Assembly: GCF_036370855.1 (NCBI RefSeq)
Contig: NC_088100.1
Coordinates: 106,994,387 to 107,058,386, forward strand
Length of the DNA stretch: 64,000 nucleotides
Reading direction: 5' to 3'
Origin: Dromaius novaehollandiae
Lineage: Eukaryota; Chordata; Aves; Casuariiformes; Dromaiidae
Both the position numbers and the translations under genes were made by a program. Shown here in pieces: positions 11,901 to 25,239 of the stretch. Each line of letters opens with the position of its first letter. Position 1 is the first letter of the stretch. A model generated the notes under the pieces. The model did not search any database. It was not told the DNA's origin and saw nothing but the letters and a program-made list of their open reading frames with translations.

Positions 11901-14764
11901 GAGTTGTGAGGGGGCTGCTATGTAATTAAACCTGGAAGGGTACCAGAAAGCCAAATATGTTCATCAATCTAAATTTAATTGTGAGAAGTTTGGAAAAATA
12001 GGTAATACTGTCAGAATTTTGTGAAAAGTACCTGCCGAGCTGTAAAGTAGTTGTAGGCTGTTTACTTGAAGTGCGAGGACACATAACTGTGAATTGGCTG
12101 TTGAAGGATAAACACGCAAAGGCTCCTGGGCACTGTGTCTGATGGGGCAGAAGGTCTGTGCCGAACCTCATTTCTGTGTAACCACACATGTAGCTGCTCT
12201 CTGTGACTGGGCAAACTCTACGCTGCTGCGTGATCAAAACACTGCCGTGAGTGTTCAGCTGGGATCTCCTTCACTGTGAGGGACTCTGTGTTTGCTAAAT
12301 AGTGTGGCATGCTGGCGGTGCCCTCTGGGAGGACCTATTCATCAGGCTCTCAGAGGATGTCGAAAGCAGATACCGTTTCAGCAGCTTGCTAGGACTATGT
12401 AGTGCTTCTGTGGTGCTGCTGAGAATATGGCTCGTTTCTTTTCTAGACTGAGCTTGGCCTTTTGAAGTCTGTCTTTGGAAATGGTGGTGGCAGTGCTGGA
12501 GTCAGCATTATGTACACCCATGAAGGGGTAAGGAGTGTACATACCTATTTTAGGATTCCCAGGAAGAGCAAGGTTTATCTGATTATTTAATCTGAGCATG
12601 TAGCTGGACTCAAGGGAAAATGGGCAGTGCCACATAGAGGGGCAAGGTCTTAGAGTAAATAAAAAGATAAGTATTTTTCCCCCCTTTATTCTGTTGCACT
12701 TAACAATTGTAGAATAACTGCAAACACAGATGACACAGAAAAATCTGATCCTTTGATGGGGAGCAGAAGAGGTTGTTAGCTTGCACACCCAGAGAGATCA
12801 GAGGTAGCTACGTGTAAGCACGCACGGTGCTTACAAAGTCTGCCTGTAACTCTTGCAGTACACTCCTCTTCCCACAGTATCTCATTTCCAGACGGAGCCG
12901 TAGTTACTTAGCTTGACCACATAATTCATTGCCATTAAAAGCCTTTTTACCAGTTGTTTTTCTAGAGAATGATGAAAATTTAGCACTTCTTTGTTTGCAC
13001 TGATGCGCTGAAGTGTGATTTTATTTGACTTTTAGAAAGTCCTTTTTTAATGTTATGAAAAAGATCCTACAGATTGGAGCTGAGGTGTCAGGAAAAGCTG
13101 TATTGCTGAGCAACAAGAGGAGCCCTTTACTTAATACATGTAATTATTATGGAGCCATATTCCAGCATCTCTTTGCAAAAAAAAAAGTTTTTCTAAAAGG
13201 TTCTGTCAAGTTTCGCGTATTTACGAGACCATATTCCACGTTCTCTGGAATGCTGATGCTTGTCTCGCGTTCCTCTGACCTCCCTGCAATTCAAAAATAG
13301 CTGTTCCTACCCCACTGAACTTTCTACATAAATAAATCTAGTCAGTGCCAGCTCCATGTGAAGAAAATAGAGTCTATTTAAAGTTACTAGCTAGTGTTGC
13401 AGATAATTCCTGCCCTCTCTGGTATTCCTGGAGTTGTTTGCTCTTTTTAATGGATTAGCTTTGGATACAGTATGTGTCCCTGGCATGCCTTTTCTGACTA
13501 GTTGTAGGTCTGAAAGTGAAGGAGAGTCCTCCCACAGATACCATTTAATAAATTCTCCATTAATTCAAGTGGCAGAGATCAGTGTATTTTATAAATTCAT
13601 CTAGAGGCAGCTGTCAAAGTGGGTTTGGTGCTGGTTTAGAAAGCATGAATATGTGTAAATTTAAAGAGCATGTCCGTAGGTGACATTTAGTGCAACCCCA
13701 GTTATAATATGCCTGGTCATTCTAAACAATTTAGTTGTCCAGTATTTTTAACAAACCTCAGATATTGCTTTTGATTTTGTTTGGGGTTTATTTGCAAAGT
13801 GTCCAATGTTTGGTCTGCATATTCTCCCAAAAATCCCCAAATCCCCAAAGTTCTCCACAAAATCACGCAACACCCTTGCTCTACAAATTCATTTTTGAAA
13901 AATCAGCTCAGTTTCTCCTCTCCTTTCTTACTTGCTTCAGGACTAATGTAATATGAACATTGAATTTCCTTCACTCTTAAACACTTACTGTAGTCAGTTG
14001 CTGTTTTCTAGAGCATGTATGCATGTGTCTTTCTCACTGAGTGTATAAGAAATTGCCCTTTGTTTCAAAATGCTATGGGTTGCATTTGTACTCAAATACT
14101 TCATATTTTGTCAGGCTCTGCTGCATCTCAAGTTGGCAAGATAATCATCTCTCACTGCTTTATTTCCATTCTTGATTGCTTATTTTTTCCCATGAGAACA
14201 TCCTTTTGAACAACATATTTAACTTGTATAAGGGAATGGAAGTTCCATTCCTTCAAAATGTGAAGGCTCCCCAGCTTGCTATTCTTGTTTCATTCTCATC
14301 ACAAGCTATTATGGATGTGTGCCTGCCTTTTTTCCCTTCCCTGGCAGATTTCCATTGAAGCTGGAAGCATCATTTTTGGTACATCCACTAGACTGAAAGT
14401 CTCCTGGCATCAGTGAAAAACAGCAAGATGGTACATCTTGTTCCAGCCTGGGATTAAGTTATTTCCTTGTGATGATTAGCTTTTGAAACTTTAAAACCCG
14501 TCATTTATTTTTCTTTATTTTTCTTGACTTATTTTTTTTCTCTCTTTATTCTTTCTCCATCCTTAGTGACTAGAAAATGACCTGGTTTAAGGGAATGTTG
14601 GCTGTAGAAGGGACCAGATCCAACAGATTAAAAACTATTTTTTTTCAAGTTTGATGTAATGACTATGAGACTACCCTTTTAAGTAAATTTTAGCACTAAG
14701 TATAGAGTTGACAGTCCACATGTCAGATTGCACTGATATGCTTTCCAAGGTGTAATATTGTTAT
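8902..14764. other. Intergenic, no gene seen
   Basis: AT-rich to mixed DNA with only short shadow-type reading frames on both strands. A (TA)n microsatellite lies at about 10503-10522. The longest frame (10029-10478, minus, 149 codons) has low-complexity Pro/Ser content and no domain. Confidence 0.6.
10503..10522. repeat. (TA)n microsatellite
   Basis: About ten perfect TA dinucleotides. Confidence 0.95.
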
Positions 14765-15140
14765 AAAGTCATAGAGCAGTAGGGATGAGAGGAACACTGC
14801 AAGATCTTTGAGACCATCTCCCTGCACTGGGAAATACCAGCCATACCCACATCATTCCAGGGAGGTGCTAAAAGCCTCTGGCCTGGAGGAGACTCTGCTG
14901 TCTCACAGGCAGCCAGCCCCAGTGCTCCACCGCCTTCTGTATTAGGAAAATTTTTGAAATGTCCAGCCTCAGTCTTCCCTGCTGCACTTGAAGTCCTTTT
15001 CTATCATACGGATGATTCCCTTCCTTCTTGCTGCATCCCTTAGTGTATTTGAGTACTTGGTCATCTTTTCTGCAAGTTGAGCATCTTTCCTAGACCTATG
15101 GTGGCTCTCAGGCCAGTTCCCACAAAGCCTGTTGGACCAG
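14765..15140 (-). mobile_element. CR1-type LINE, 3' fragment, antisense and degraded
   Basis: The + strand begins with a diverged tcatagag/agggatgagaggaac motif, continues through gaccatctccctgcact and ccagccatacccacatcatt, and later has aaaatttttgaaatgtccagc. That succession of landmarks is typical of the reverse complement of avian CR1 3' ends (TCATAGAATCATAG, TCCAACCCCCTGC, TTCCTAATGTCCAACC). The element therefore lies on the minus strand. Divergence is high, which suggests an old insertion. CR1 is the dominant LINE of birds and other reptiles. Confidence 0.75.
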
Positions 15141-16184
15141 CACAGCCTAAGGGAAGCAGGCAAGGGGGCATAGCTGGGACTCTTGGTCCACCTGCATGGC
15201 TCTCCTACACCAACTGCGGTTCAGTCGCAGCCACCTCAGAAATCTCGAAGGAATAAAGGGAACAGGAATAAAGGGCTATGCGCAATTTCAGACTGAGGAT
15301 CATGCCTTAGCCTCGGCAGCAGAGGATGTTAACCCATCTTCTAGTGTATATAAGCACTAACCTCGGATCTGTTTGAATATAAGGCCTTTTGCAGAGCAGG
15401 GTGTGTGCATGTGTGTGTGTGTGTTTGTGTGTGTGTGTCAAACATCCGAAGAATATTTTTGAGTTGTGGGAATTTATAAGGAAGCGACAGACTGGTCAAT
15501 CAGTAAATGTTGTGGTCTTTAGCAATTTAGCTTTTTTGCTTATGGCAGTGTATAGTGAGATCAGGGAAATGGAGGGGAGAAGAGCAACTTGTAAAAGTTG
15601 ACAGGATGGTAGATGGTCTGCAATTTCTGTTTGTCTTAAGGGCATAGTGTGCTTCTGTTGGACAAGAGCAGGTTCTGCTGAGAACATAGGACCCTCACTG
15701 TTGCTCCTGGGTTTCCATGTTTTACCCCAGTGAGCCCTGCAGATTCCTAGAAAGGTGAGTTTATGTCCATTAGTGCAGCCCCGTTCAGAAAACACCAACC
15801 CTGGAGCATGGCCATGGCACAGTGGATCCATCCGGATGGCATGCCCTGAGAAAGTCAGTGCAGCTGAAAACCAGGCTGTGTGTATTAATGACCAACTGCG
15901 GTGTTTATCTGATCTAATTTTTGCTATGACTGGAAAGTCCTCGCTGCAGAAGGCTGCCTTCTGGTGTTCTCTGGAGAATAATGTTGCTTATTTTGGTTTT
16001 GCAACTTCAGTAAATCTTTTGCTAACTGTCTTTACCAAGTGATCTCTTAGATGCCCTGTGTTAGGACGGGTGGGATTTTCCAGTGAGATACGCTTTGCTA
16101 TATGTTGATTTTATCTGTGCTATCACAGGAGCTTTTGATTAGTCTAGCACCTGGCTTTTCCATAGATACACGCCAAATATTTAC
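15141..16184. other. Intergenic, with a (GT)n microsatellite
   Basis: No gene seen. The (GT)n tract lies at 15401-15438 with a few interruptions. Confidence 0.6.
15401..15438. repeat. (GT)n microsatellite, interrupted
   Basis: GT dinucleotides with single CAT and TTT interruptions. Confidence 0.95.
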
Positions 16185-16623
16185 CTCTTGAAGATGATAT
16201 ACTGGGAAAGAAAGATGCAAAATCAATCTGAGATATAGGCTGGCCCAGGTTTATTGGTTTAAAGTGGACGTATTTATGTCTAATCCCACTGGTGTCAGGA
16301 GTTCTTCTCTGCTTTTGACTCTTCTCCTCTATATTGAAATTAGAGTCTTGGCAATCAGCAGTGCCAAGAAATAAATGACTGACAGAGATTCTGTCTTCAA
16401 ACCTGTACCAAATGTTTTCTGTGACTGAAGTTTTGTGCATGACTGTTGTTGTTTCAGTGGCATCTGTGACTGGAACCGGCATGGGCCTTGCTGTGCCAGG
16501 CATGCTAGTGACATCGCTAAAAAACAGCCTATGCTCTAGGGAGCTTTCAGTCTCAATTGCATGAAACAAACCCATGCTAAGCAGAAAGAGAAGGGCAACA
16601 ATAATAACATGAAGTTTTGACAC
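16144..16623 (-). other. Unassigned minus-strand open frame with hydrophobic N terminus (not accepted as a gene)
   Basis: This 159-codon open stretch begins with GTG, not ATG; the first in-frame ATG comes about 16 codons in. Its start resembles a signal peptide (LHVIIVALLFLLSMGLFHA), followed by a Ser/Thr-rich region and a basic segment. On the minus strand a good acceptor (pyrimidine tract then cttag) ends at 16577 and a good donor (agag|gtaaat) sits at 16184. The interval 16185-16576 could therefore be an internal exon of an unknown transcript. I recognise no family. Chance is a reasonable explanation. Confidence 0.2.
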
Positions 16624-19600
16624 AGATCAGCTTCTTGAAAACTCTGAATGTGCTATCAGTCTCTGAGAAGGAATAAGTATGTTCGGCAAAATGTGCAGAT
16701 TGCCTCTCTGCTTTAATATGCATATATAAATTCCATAACAAGGACTAAATGTGCAGAAAAATGACCACCTAGGAAGAAAATATCTGGGAACAGCTTAAGA
16801 AAACTGTTGAGACAGAAATGACATTACAGAAATGATACTTCATTCAACAATGCTTTTTTTTCAGGGATTTTTTTCTAGAGTCAAGCCAGGAATTATCTAT
16901 GATATATCTCTGAATACTTGAAATAACAAAAAAGCCATTTGTGAAGAAAAATACACATGCAGGTAATGAGGGGGCTCTGCACTCCAAGTGAACATGCTGT
17001 GATAATCGCATTCCTGGGTGTGCAGTATTGGCAGAGGAAAGGAGAGGGGATTCCTATTTCCAGGAATGCAGTCTTCTTTTCAGCCAGAAGGTCAGTGTTT
17101 TTAACATCATTCCATACATCCTTTGATGGATCAGAACAAATGGTCTTCACATGCTGCAAAAAATCTCTCGGGTTCTTTTTGGTGCCTTTCCTTTCACCAA
17201 AAGGAAAAGCACTTGCGCATAGAGCACTGTGCCAGCAGGATTGAGAAATCCCTCCTCTGAGCATGGACAGCATGGCTCAGCCCTGGGCACTGTGCGTTTC
17301 GCGGGCCGCATTGCCACCCTGCAGTGAAAGCTGGGGCAGGCTGCACCACATGCGAAGGAGGTTGCACCAGTGGGTGGCTGAGGGAGCTGAGGGCCTCTTG
17401 TCTGTCTTGTTTTTTCGTCTCAGTGGTAACAAACTTGTGAAAATATTGTAGAGAGTTGTTGCTGCAGCCAACTGGCAGAGCAGGAAACCGCTTCTGAATT
17501 ACAGCCAGAAGTCATTTGTAAAATATTCTGGTGGCTGCCCTGTGAAGGGCTTGCTGCACCTCAGGCCTGTCAATTCAGCACCCAGCACACTTCAGACATG
17601 TTACAAACCCCAGTGGGAAAGGGTAATTGTTGTCTCTTGCTCACAGAGGAGCAGAGGGAAATGCAAGAGGTGAAATGCTTTGATAATGACAGTTAGCTCC
17701 TGCAAACACTTCACAGTGAGAAAGCAGTGGCTCCTGGATATCTGCCAGGCATTTCTCAGAGACAGATAGGAGTGTATGCACTGTGCAGGGCACGTGCTGT
17801 GAGCCTGGAGCACCCAGAAACGTCAGGCGTGCAGGCAGACAGATTGCACACAACCGTACAACACAGCTGGTGCATCCTCAAGGCCTTGGACTTGCTGTGT
17901 CTGCCATGTGGAGCTGATCTGCTCATTTTGTGTGGGGTGTCTGGCAGCCTGGACAGAACCACGGTGATGACAGGGCAATGAGTGGTGCATAAAAGCAGAG
18001 TCCATAGGTCAGATCCTCTTCAGTGCAAGTCCTGCTCCAACCCTGTAGTTTCACTGGTTCAGGAGAAGTGGTTCACCTGAAAAGGGTTCTGGAGATGCTA
18101 GTCTTGTAGGGCTTTAAAGCAAGTCATTTGACCTCTCTGTCACGATCTGTACTCAAGGCAATGGCAGAGGGTGGCATGTTAGTGTATTCAATGTGTTCAA
18201 TCCTTAGCACAAAGTTGCAATTTTAGCATGAATTTGCAGGTTGTTGTAAATAATGGTGTGACAGCTATGGTTTATGTCAAGCTGGTAATGCATGTTTAAA
18301 TTCCTCTCCTGTGCACTGAGACTTTATCCTGTGATCTACCACAACAATTTGGCCTCATCTGCTTGTGGCTTCAGAGTTTGGGAGCAGCCTGTGGTCTGCA
18401 AACCCCACACTGGCCCTGGCTGAGGGACCCCAAGGCTTTTAAAAGGGGTACCCTGCTTTTAAAATTGTGTTAGCCTGTGCTATGTACTCTCCCAAATGGA
18501 GGTGGTCTTTTTGTTTGGGGATTAAGTAAAATCTATACATAGTTCTATCACAGCAGGCAGGGCCTGGAAGGATGTTTAGAACATGGTACCCTATGGTTTC
18601 AGCCACCTATGTTATAGGCCTGGTGCTTTAAGTCTTTGAAAACACATCCTGATTCCTGCCTCTGAGATAACTTTGGATAGAAAACTGTACGAGGAATATA
18701 TGGACTAAAAGTGATTCAGATGGTTTCTGAACTCTTCTTTCATGAAAAAAACTAGGGCATTTGTAAGCTGTGGACATGATGAAAAACTGAATTAGCCTCA
18801 CATTTCCAGAGAGCACAACAAACCTAAGTTGTTTCATTTCAGTTTGCATTTATACTTTTCAAAAAACCCACAGCACAATATGGTATAATTCACCCTCAAT
18901 TTTCCCAAAAAGCATTTAGACTGACTCATTCCTTATTTGTGTTTCTGCTTTTTGTTGTTCCTGACATGTTGCACATATCGGTAGCTCTCCATTTGAATAC
19001 ATTCTGCCTTATTGGCCTACATACTGCCTTACTGCCACTGGCATTTTTAGTATCTTCTTCGAGCTGTTTAAGTTGCGGGTTAGTAAGCCCTAGGAAGCCA
19101 TGTGTCCAGTGTGTCCAAGAGCAAGACCTGGAACTGAGGGATCATTTCACCTGACTAAGGGGAATAGGGTTTGACTTGAGATCTCACTATGCTACTGAAG
19201 ATCTTCACTGCCTTTCTTCTGTCTTCAGGATCTTTTTGTTGAATGGCATTGAAGAGATTTGTGACTTTAAGCCTGACTGTTTCCTTTTCAGAGCTGTTTC
19301 TACTGTGAGCTGCTTAGCCTGAAGTTTTATGATAAACTTTCCACATTGGAGCATCGCTGTGTTTGTTACCATGTTATGTATGTACAGAAATGCAGCACTG
19401 GAGATGTAGAAGTCTTGCTGTGAGACCTGTTCCAACTGAAGTCCACATCCAAGAAGTGCTGCTATTGCCTACTGCTGGTACCTGCTCATTCAGACTTCTT
19501 TGTGGGTAAATAACAACTGTGTGTATAAGGGACTTTAACATCAGTAAGCTGAATCCTGTCCATTTTCCCTGAGGAAAGAATTTGGCATGAGCTCTGTAGC

Positions 19601-22600
19601 CTGTCTTAGGCTGGTGAGTTGACTTTAAGCTACCATAAATATGACAAAGTGCAGATTTCCAGGAAAGGGAGTCATTAACTGGGGGAACTGATGCCCGTTG
19701 CAGCATCCCAAAGGACAGATCCAGCTGAGCATCCTTCACTCTTGAAGATGCTTAGCTGGAGCCTGGGGAGGCTTTGCATTTGGCAACACTGGATCCTGAA
19801 TCTGTGCTAGCTCTACAGTTGTCAGCAAACTGTTCTCCTACCCCCTATGCTTTTCCAGATGTTCAAGCAGTGAAGCTGCATTTTGCTCTTGTTGTCAGCT
19901 GTTTGACAGTGCTTCTGCTTTTTAAATAAATACAAAAGTTAAGGTCTTAAATCACTGATAAAGTATAAATACACTTTAAAACCACATTTGAATATCGTTG
20001 CTGTTGCTTACCTGTCAGGACTCCAGTTCAGGGTTCTCTGTTACTATTACTGCAGCCCAGATCATCCTTGGCTGAACATTTCTAGGAGCTTTTCGCCCCT
20101 TACTATTTAGATGTTTTGATGTTACTGGAAATGCAGCTCTTTCAGCTGTGATCTTGGGAGAGATCTCCCTCTCCCGTGTGCTGTTGATGGCATGTCCAAA
20201 TGATTATTTCATTGTGGAATTGCCTGCCCCATGTACCAATGGAAATTTTGCCATTGTTTTCAAGGGAAAATGGATCAAGCCTTTAATGGTTTAAGACTTT
20301 ATATGCCTTCCTTATTTTACAGCATTTCAACCCCAGGAAAAATGTATGGTAAAACAGGTGAAAGAGGCCAGCCATACCAGGCAACCTGTAGCCTTACAAA
20401 TTCTCTTAAATACATTTTTTTGCTCCCTGCAAATTCAGAAAGCAGCTAGCTTTTTTGGTACAAAGTGTGGGTTTTCTAATGCATAATCCACAAACAAGCG
20501 TTGCAAACACATTATACTGCAATATATTGTACCTTCTTTTGTTGCTGGAGGAAGACAAATGCTGCCTTAAAACTATGCTTTAGAAACAGTGCCTCTGCAT
20601 TTCTGATGGTGAATTTTGATTTTCCTCTGTTACTGGAGGTATAACTTAAATGATCCTTCCTGAATCACCTCTACAAACTGGTTTCACTTGCAATGAGGGT
20701 CTTTCTTAAAGCATCAGCTTTAAGTACACTTGGAGGTGCACTTCAGTCTGGAGATGCCAGCCTGAAAACTTCTCACCTAAGTTCAGGGATCCAGCACAGG
20801 AATTTGGTGTTAGCTGGGCCAAATCACCCTCAAGAGGTGCCTCTGTCTTTCACCTAACTGCATAGAAAGGTAAGATAGACAATCTGGTGCCTAGAGTTGG
20901 GTGAGAGGAATTGAGGCCCGCCATGTACAAACTGAGCAAGGGAATATATATTCTTTCTTGGTTATCTAGAAATATTTTTTATCTGAGTCCACATTTCTGA
21001 GATAACTGCTGTATTCCCTTCAGATTTGGGTTTTGCTTAGCATAGGCCTCATGAAAAATAATATCCCCATCAGATCTTATGACTTGCCAAACTGTATTTA
21101 TTCTTTCCTCTCGTGCTACCAGCTGATATATTGATGTTCAATCTTGCAATTTCCTTTATAGCACTTTACAGAACTTAATCCTCCTAACAGGAAAACAATC
21201 CTGAAATGAATATGCAATATAGTTTAGATCTTATGTTTTAACTGGTAAGCAGAGTTATGAGGCAGGAGGAGTATGACAAGCAAGACAGTTGTGTTTTACT
21301 ATATTTTTTCTAGCAGACCAATGTAACTAAAACACAGTTAGTTTAGATGTGAAGGATGGGAAGGCTTTGCTTTCTTTTCTGTGCTTGGAGAATGACCCTG
21401 AGAAATTATTCTCTGGCAGAAGGAACGCTGTAAAATGGCTATGGCAAGTCATTTAGTTATAAGCATCATTAATTGTATTGGGATAGTCTATTCTTTCACT
21501 TTCTTCACCAGCTGGTTGACTGTCTGCTCTTCCTACTCTGATCTGTCCTCGTTGTGGCCTTGCTTGTCTCTGCTCCCTGCTGCTCTTGTGGCTATTCATT
21601 CCCTTTGCTCTCCTTCCTAATAACACCCGGCACTGTAAACCCGTGAGTCACTGCACCCTGTGATGGATAATTCCTGGTCAGACTCCCGCTGACTTCAACA
21701 AGACCTCATTTTCACCTGTTTTACCTCAAGGCAAGTGCTGAGGAGACAGAGAATAAGTGCCAGGGCCAAGGTCAGTGTGGGGCTCTGCTGCCCTCTTAGT
21801 GGTGCTGAGATGCTTTCCCCATGCTCAGACAAGGCCTGGAGAGCGGCGAGCCGGAGCTTGCCACGTGTCTGTGCAAGCACTGAGAGGAGAGACACCGTCC
21901 CACCGCCCCGTGGCCTGCCCATGGCCGGGAGCCCCGTCTGCCTGTCTGGAAGACCCTGAAGCAAGGAACATGGCTCTGTCTGTGAGCGTGACTGTGTACA
22001 GGGGAAAGGAGGGCAGAGGCAGCATGGTTTAGCAACAGGGTATGTAAATGGGAAATGCTGTGCCAGCATTTGAAATCCAGTGGTTCTCCTACAGTAGTTG
22101 TAGGATCAGCCTTTATACAAAAAGGGCTAGGAACTCTTCTGACAAAGAAATTCAAAATCAGGTTTTACACTGAGGCCATGGGCTGATATATTCTGCAACA
22201 ACTATAGTGAGGGTTTTATGTTACTCCCCTCAGCAGGGCTGATGGACTGACTCCTCATTTGCACCTTGAGGCTGGTTAACATTGCTCTAACCTCTGGGTT
22301 AAGCTAGCCTGGGTGACTTTGGGCTGGAGTGGGTAAGGTGCTGTCACATAGCCCTTTCCCCTGCCCCAGCTATGGTGGGGATCTCTAGAAGCAGGACTGT
22401 AACATCCTGAATCTGTTTCTGCAGTGAATGTCTCACCGTAGGGTTAGGAACCACCACACAATGCAGTAGTGGGTGCAGATGTGAGCGCTGGCTTCCAGAA
22501 ATGCAGAATGTGTCAGTGAGCAACTTCTGTATTACTGACGTGCCATGTATATAATCAGACCTTTTTTAAACTGGACAGCTGGAAAAGAGAGCATTCAGAG

Positions 22601-24119
22601 CACCAGAGATGATCTGATTCTTAGGTACTGGGACAAAACTGGGTATGGGAAGGTGAAAGAAGTCTTGAGGATGGGATTTCATTTGCATTAATCCCAGTCA
22701 GTGTTTTGGAGCAAAGAAGGTGGAGGCAGTAATTCTGCCTTCATGCTAGTGTAGCTACACCAGTGTAGCATTACTGGTTTCCATTAATTTATTGGTATTG
22801 TACCTGTTGCAGAAGGGACTGTAAGTCAGATATTCAAAAGAAGCAGGATCTTTTGAGGACACATGACCCTAGAAAAGTTCAATATTTTGTCAGTTATAGT
22901 TCTTCCTTTTTATTCATGGCAGTTTCATTCTTTGATCTGAATAAGCAGCTCAGACAACTTGTACAAATAAGCAGTCTCTAATAAAAGTGTGTATTTATGG
23001 TAGATTTCATCTTGAAGAGCTCAAATAAATTGAAGTATGAGAAAGTTTGCTTACATCAGAATATTTTTCTACAGGAAGTCTGAACATAAATAACTTCATG
23101 CAACAGGTTTTCATTTTGATCAGCTCCTGGTCTTCACATTTTGCCCATGCCTGTATCCCTAAACTCCTGTCCACAACCACATTTCCACACAAAAACAATA
23201 CTCAGGTCACAAAGTCAAAGGCTCAAGAGTTAAATGATGGCAGAATTAGCATTGTCTGCTCTATCTTAATAACATCCCCTTGTGTGTGGGTCATGAGCAT
23301 TAGCATGGAGATGATTGTTTTTAGAGGTATGTCTTCCAAAAGCACTGACCAGATTCCTGCTATGCAGGCTGCGCAGTATTAGTGTTGGGTGTTCAAGGAA
23401 ATAGCTCATGGTAGTGGAGATTAATTGTTGTGCTGTAAAATGTATTGGAAAGGTGGCAAGGCACATTTTATCCATGTGTTTTCTGGCTATAGCAAAATGA
23501 GGGGACTAAGGATTCCTCTGTTTTCCTAAATTCCTTCTTTGCAGTGCCTAATGCAGAAGAACCGATACTCTCAGTTATTCTTTTTGTTAATGGTTCTCTC
23601 TTCATTTGTTTGTTAGTGAAAGTAGAAAGGCAGGATTTTGCCTATGGCAGCCTGTAGCCTATGCTGGCATAACCATTTAGAGATGAGCAGTGGAGCGAAA
23701 TGGATGAGACTTTTGTTTAGACAAGGATTCTGTTCCTAGCTCTGTCTAAAGTGACCTTATACCACCTTTCTGATCCCCATATATTTTATCTCTGACATGA
23801 GTGATTGATACTTGCTTTCCTCATAAAGTAGATGGAGATGTGCTTAGTAATAAACCTTCTGAAGTGCCCAGCATCATTAGACACAATCAGGGGACAACGT
23901 AAACTAAAACTCCTGGGTCCCCTCCGAGCTGTTCCCTGGCAAACAAGGCACTGTAGCAATCACAGCTGCTACTCCAGTAAGTAGTAGGGTTCCCTGTTTT
24001 TCATTCAGTGTTTTTACAAACAAATGGAGGAGGGCCAGTGGTTTTAAGGAACACGCTCAGAGTGAGGAGATAAAGCCTCTTTGGAACTGTAAATAGTATA
24101 TAGAAAGTGAGGTTTTGGG
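16624..24119. other. Intergenic, no gene seen
   Basis: Mixed-composition DNA with only short frames lacking domains. The segment 21735-22155 is somewhat GC-richer with overlapping frames on both strands, as expected from composition. Confidence 0.6.
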
Positions 24120-24145
24120 TTTTTTTTTTTTTTTTTTTTTTTTTT
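24120..24145. repeat. T homopolymer (about 26 nt)
   Basis: An uninterrupted T run preceded by ggttttggg. Confidence 0.9.
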
Positions 24146-25239
24146 GTTTACTCACAGTTAATTACTCAAGCAAATCTGAGAGGATTTTGCTGCAATGCCA
24201 TAACACCTTTCAAATCATTTTGGACTCTTTTCTTGTCAGAATCTGAATTCTTACCACAAACCCTATAGCAAGCTTTTTAAAAGCATGCTGTTAAAACAGT
24301 GTAATTTTCACCTGTCTTTATTTCTAGAAGTATATGCACTTTTTGAGACTGAATGCAAGCAGAAAACAGAATTAAATTGAGGCTGATTGACCAGAGTATG
24401 TATCAAAAGGTTAAAGAAGAGCTGGTGGGTTTTTGGTTTGCTAGCAATTTTTAGAAATCACAGTCTCCAAATCCATAATCACTTCTTTTTGTTATTGCAC
24501 ATTGCCCCTTGAGAATCTAGCTGGAACACAATGGGAAAGTCAGCATGAAGGTTTTACTATTTCAAGTTTTTTACAGTTTTGTTTGATCTAAAAATATTAA
24601 TGGAGTTCAGATATAAATTGATGGAGTTACATGTATAAACATTTTTGTCTGCATTTATTCTAAGCTTTAGTGTTCCTCATCAGCTTTATCATGTAGAAGA
24701 AATTGTTTGAGAAAAATTCAGGTTTTCGTTCTATTCAGACCAGCTCTTTTTATGTGCTTGCTTTGCACTTGATTGCACTGTGTTAATGTCCATTTTTTCT
24801 TAGTTCCTTTTGTATGACAGTGTTCCCTAGCTTGGATGGGTCTTTCAAACAAAAAAAAGGCAAAAAAAGCATAGATTAAAGAGAGCTGAAGTTGTGACAT
24901 TTACACCGCTTTAAATCTTATTCATTTGTGGTTGAAAAAGATTTCAGTGTAAAGACTGGGTTAGGATCTACGGTACAAAATCAATACAAAATAAAGAAAT
25001 ATGTAAGTAAATTGGTTAGAGCTCATTAATTAAATGTATTAATATGAGCAAAATATATATGTGAATGTCCTCACATTAATAAGCCATGTACAGAGAAGCT
25101 TATGGGGGTTTGGAACTTAATGTGATAAACTGCAAGCAAGAGCTAGGTTTTAGTTGCTCTAACGTCCTTCTCCCTGCTCCAACATCCTTCCTATCATCAC
25201 GGCAACCCTGGGTCTTTGATATTTTGACACCTGCTGGGT
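24146..25239. other. AT-rich intergenic DNA
   Basis: No gene. The part at 24980-25085 is dense in TAAT/ATTA cores and may belong to the adjacent candidate enhancer. Confidence 0.5.
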
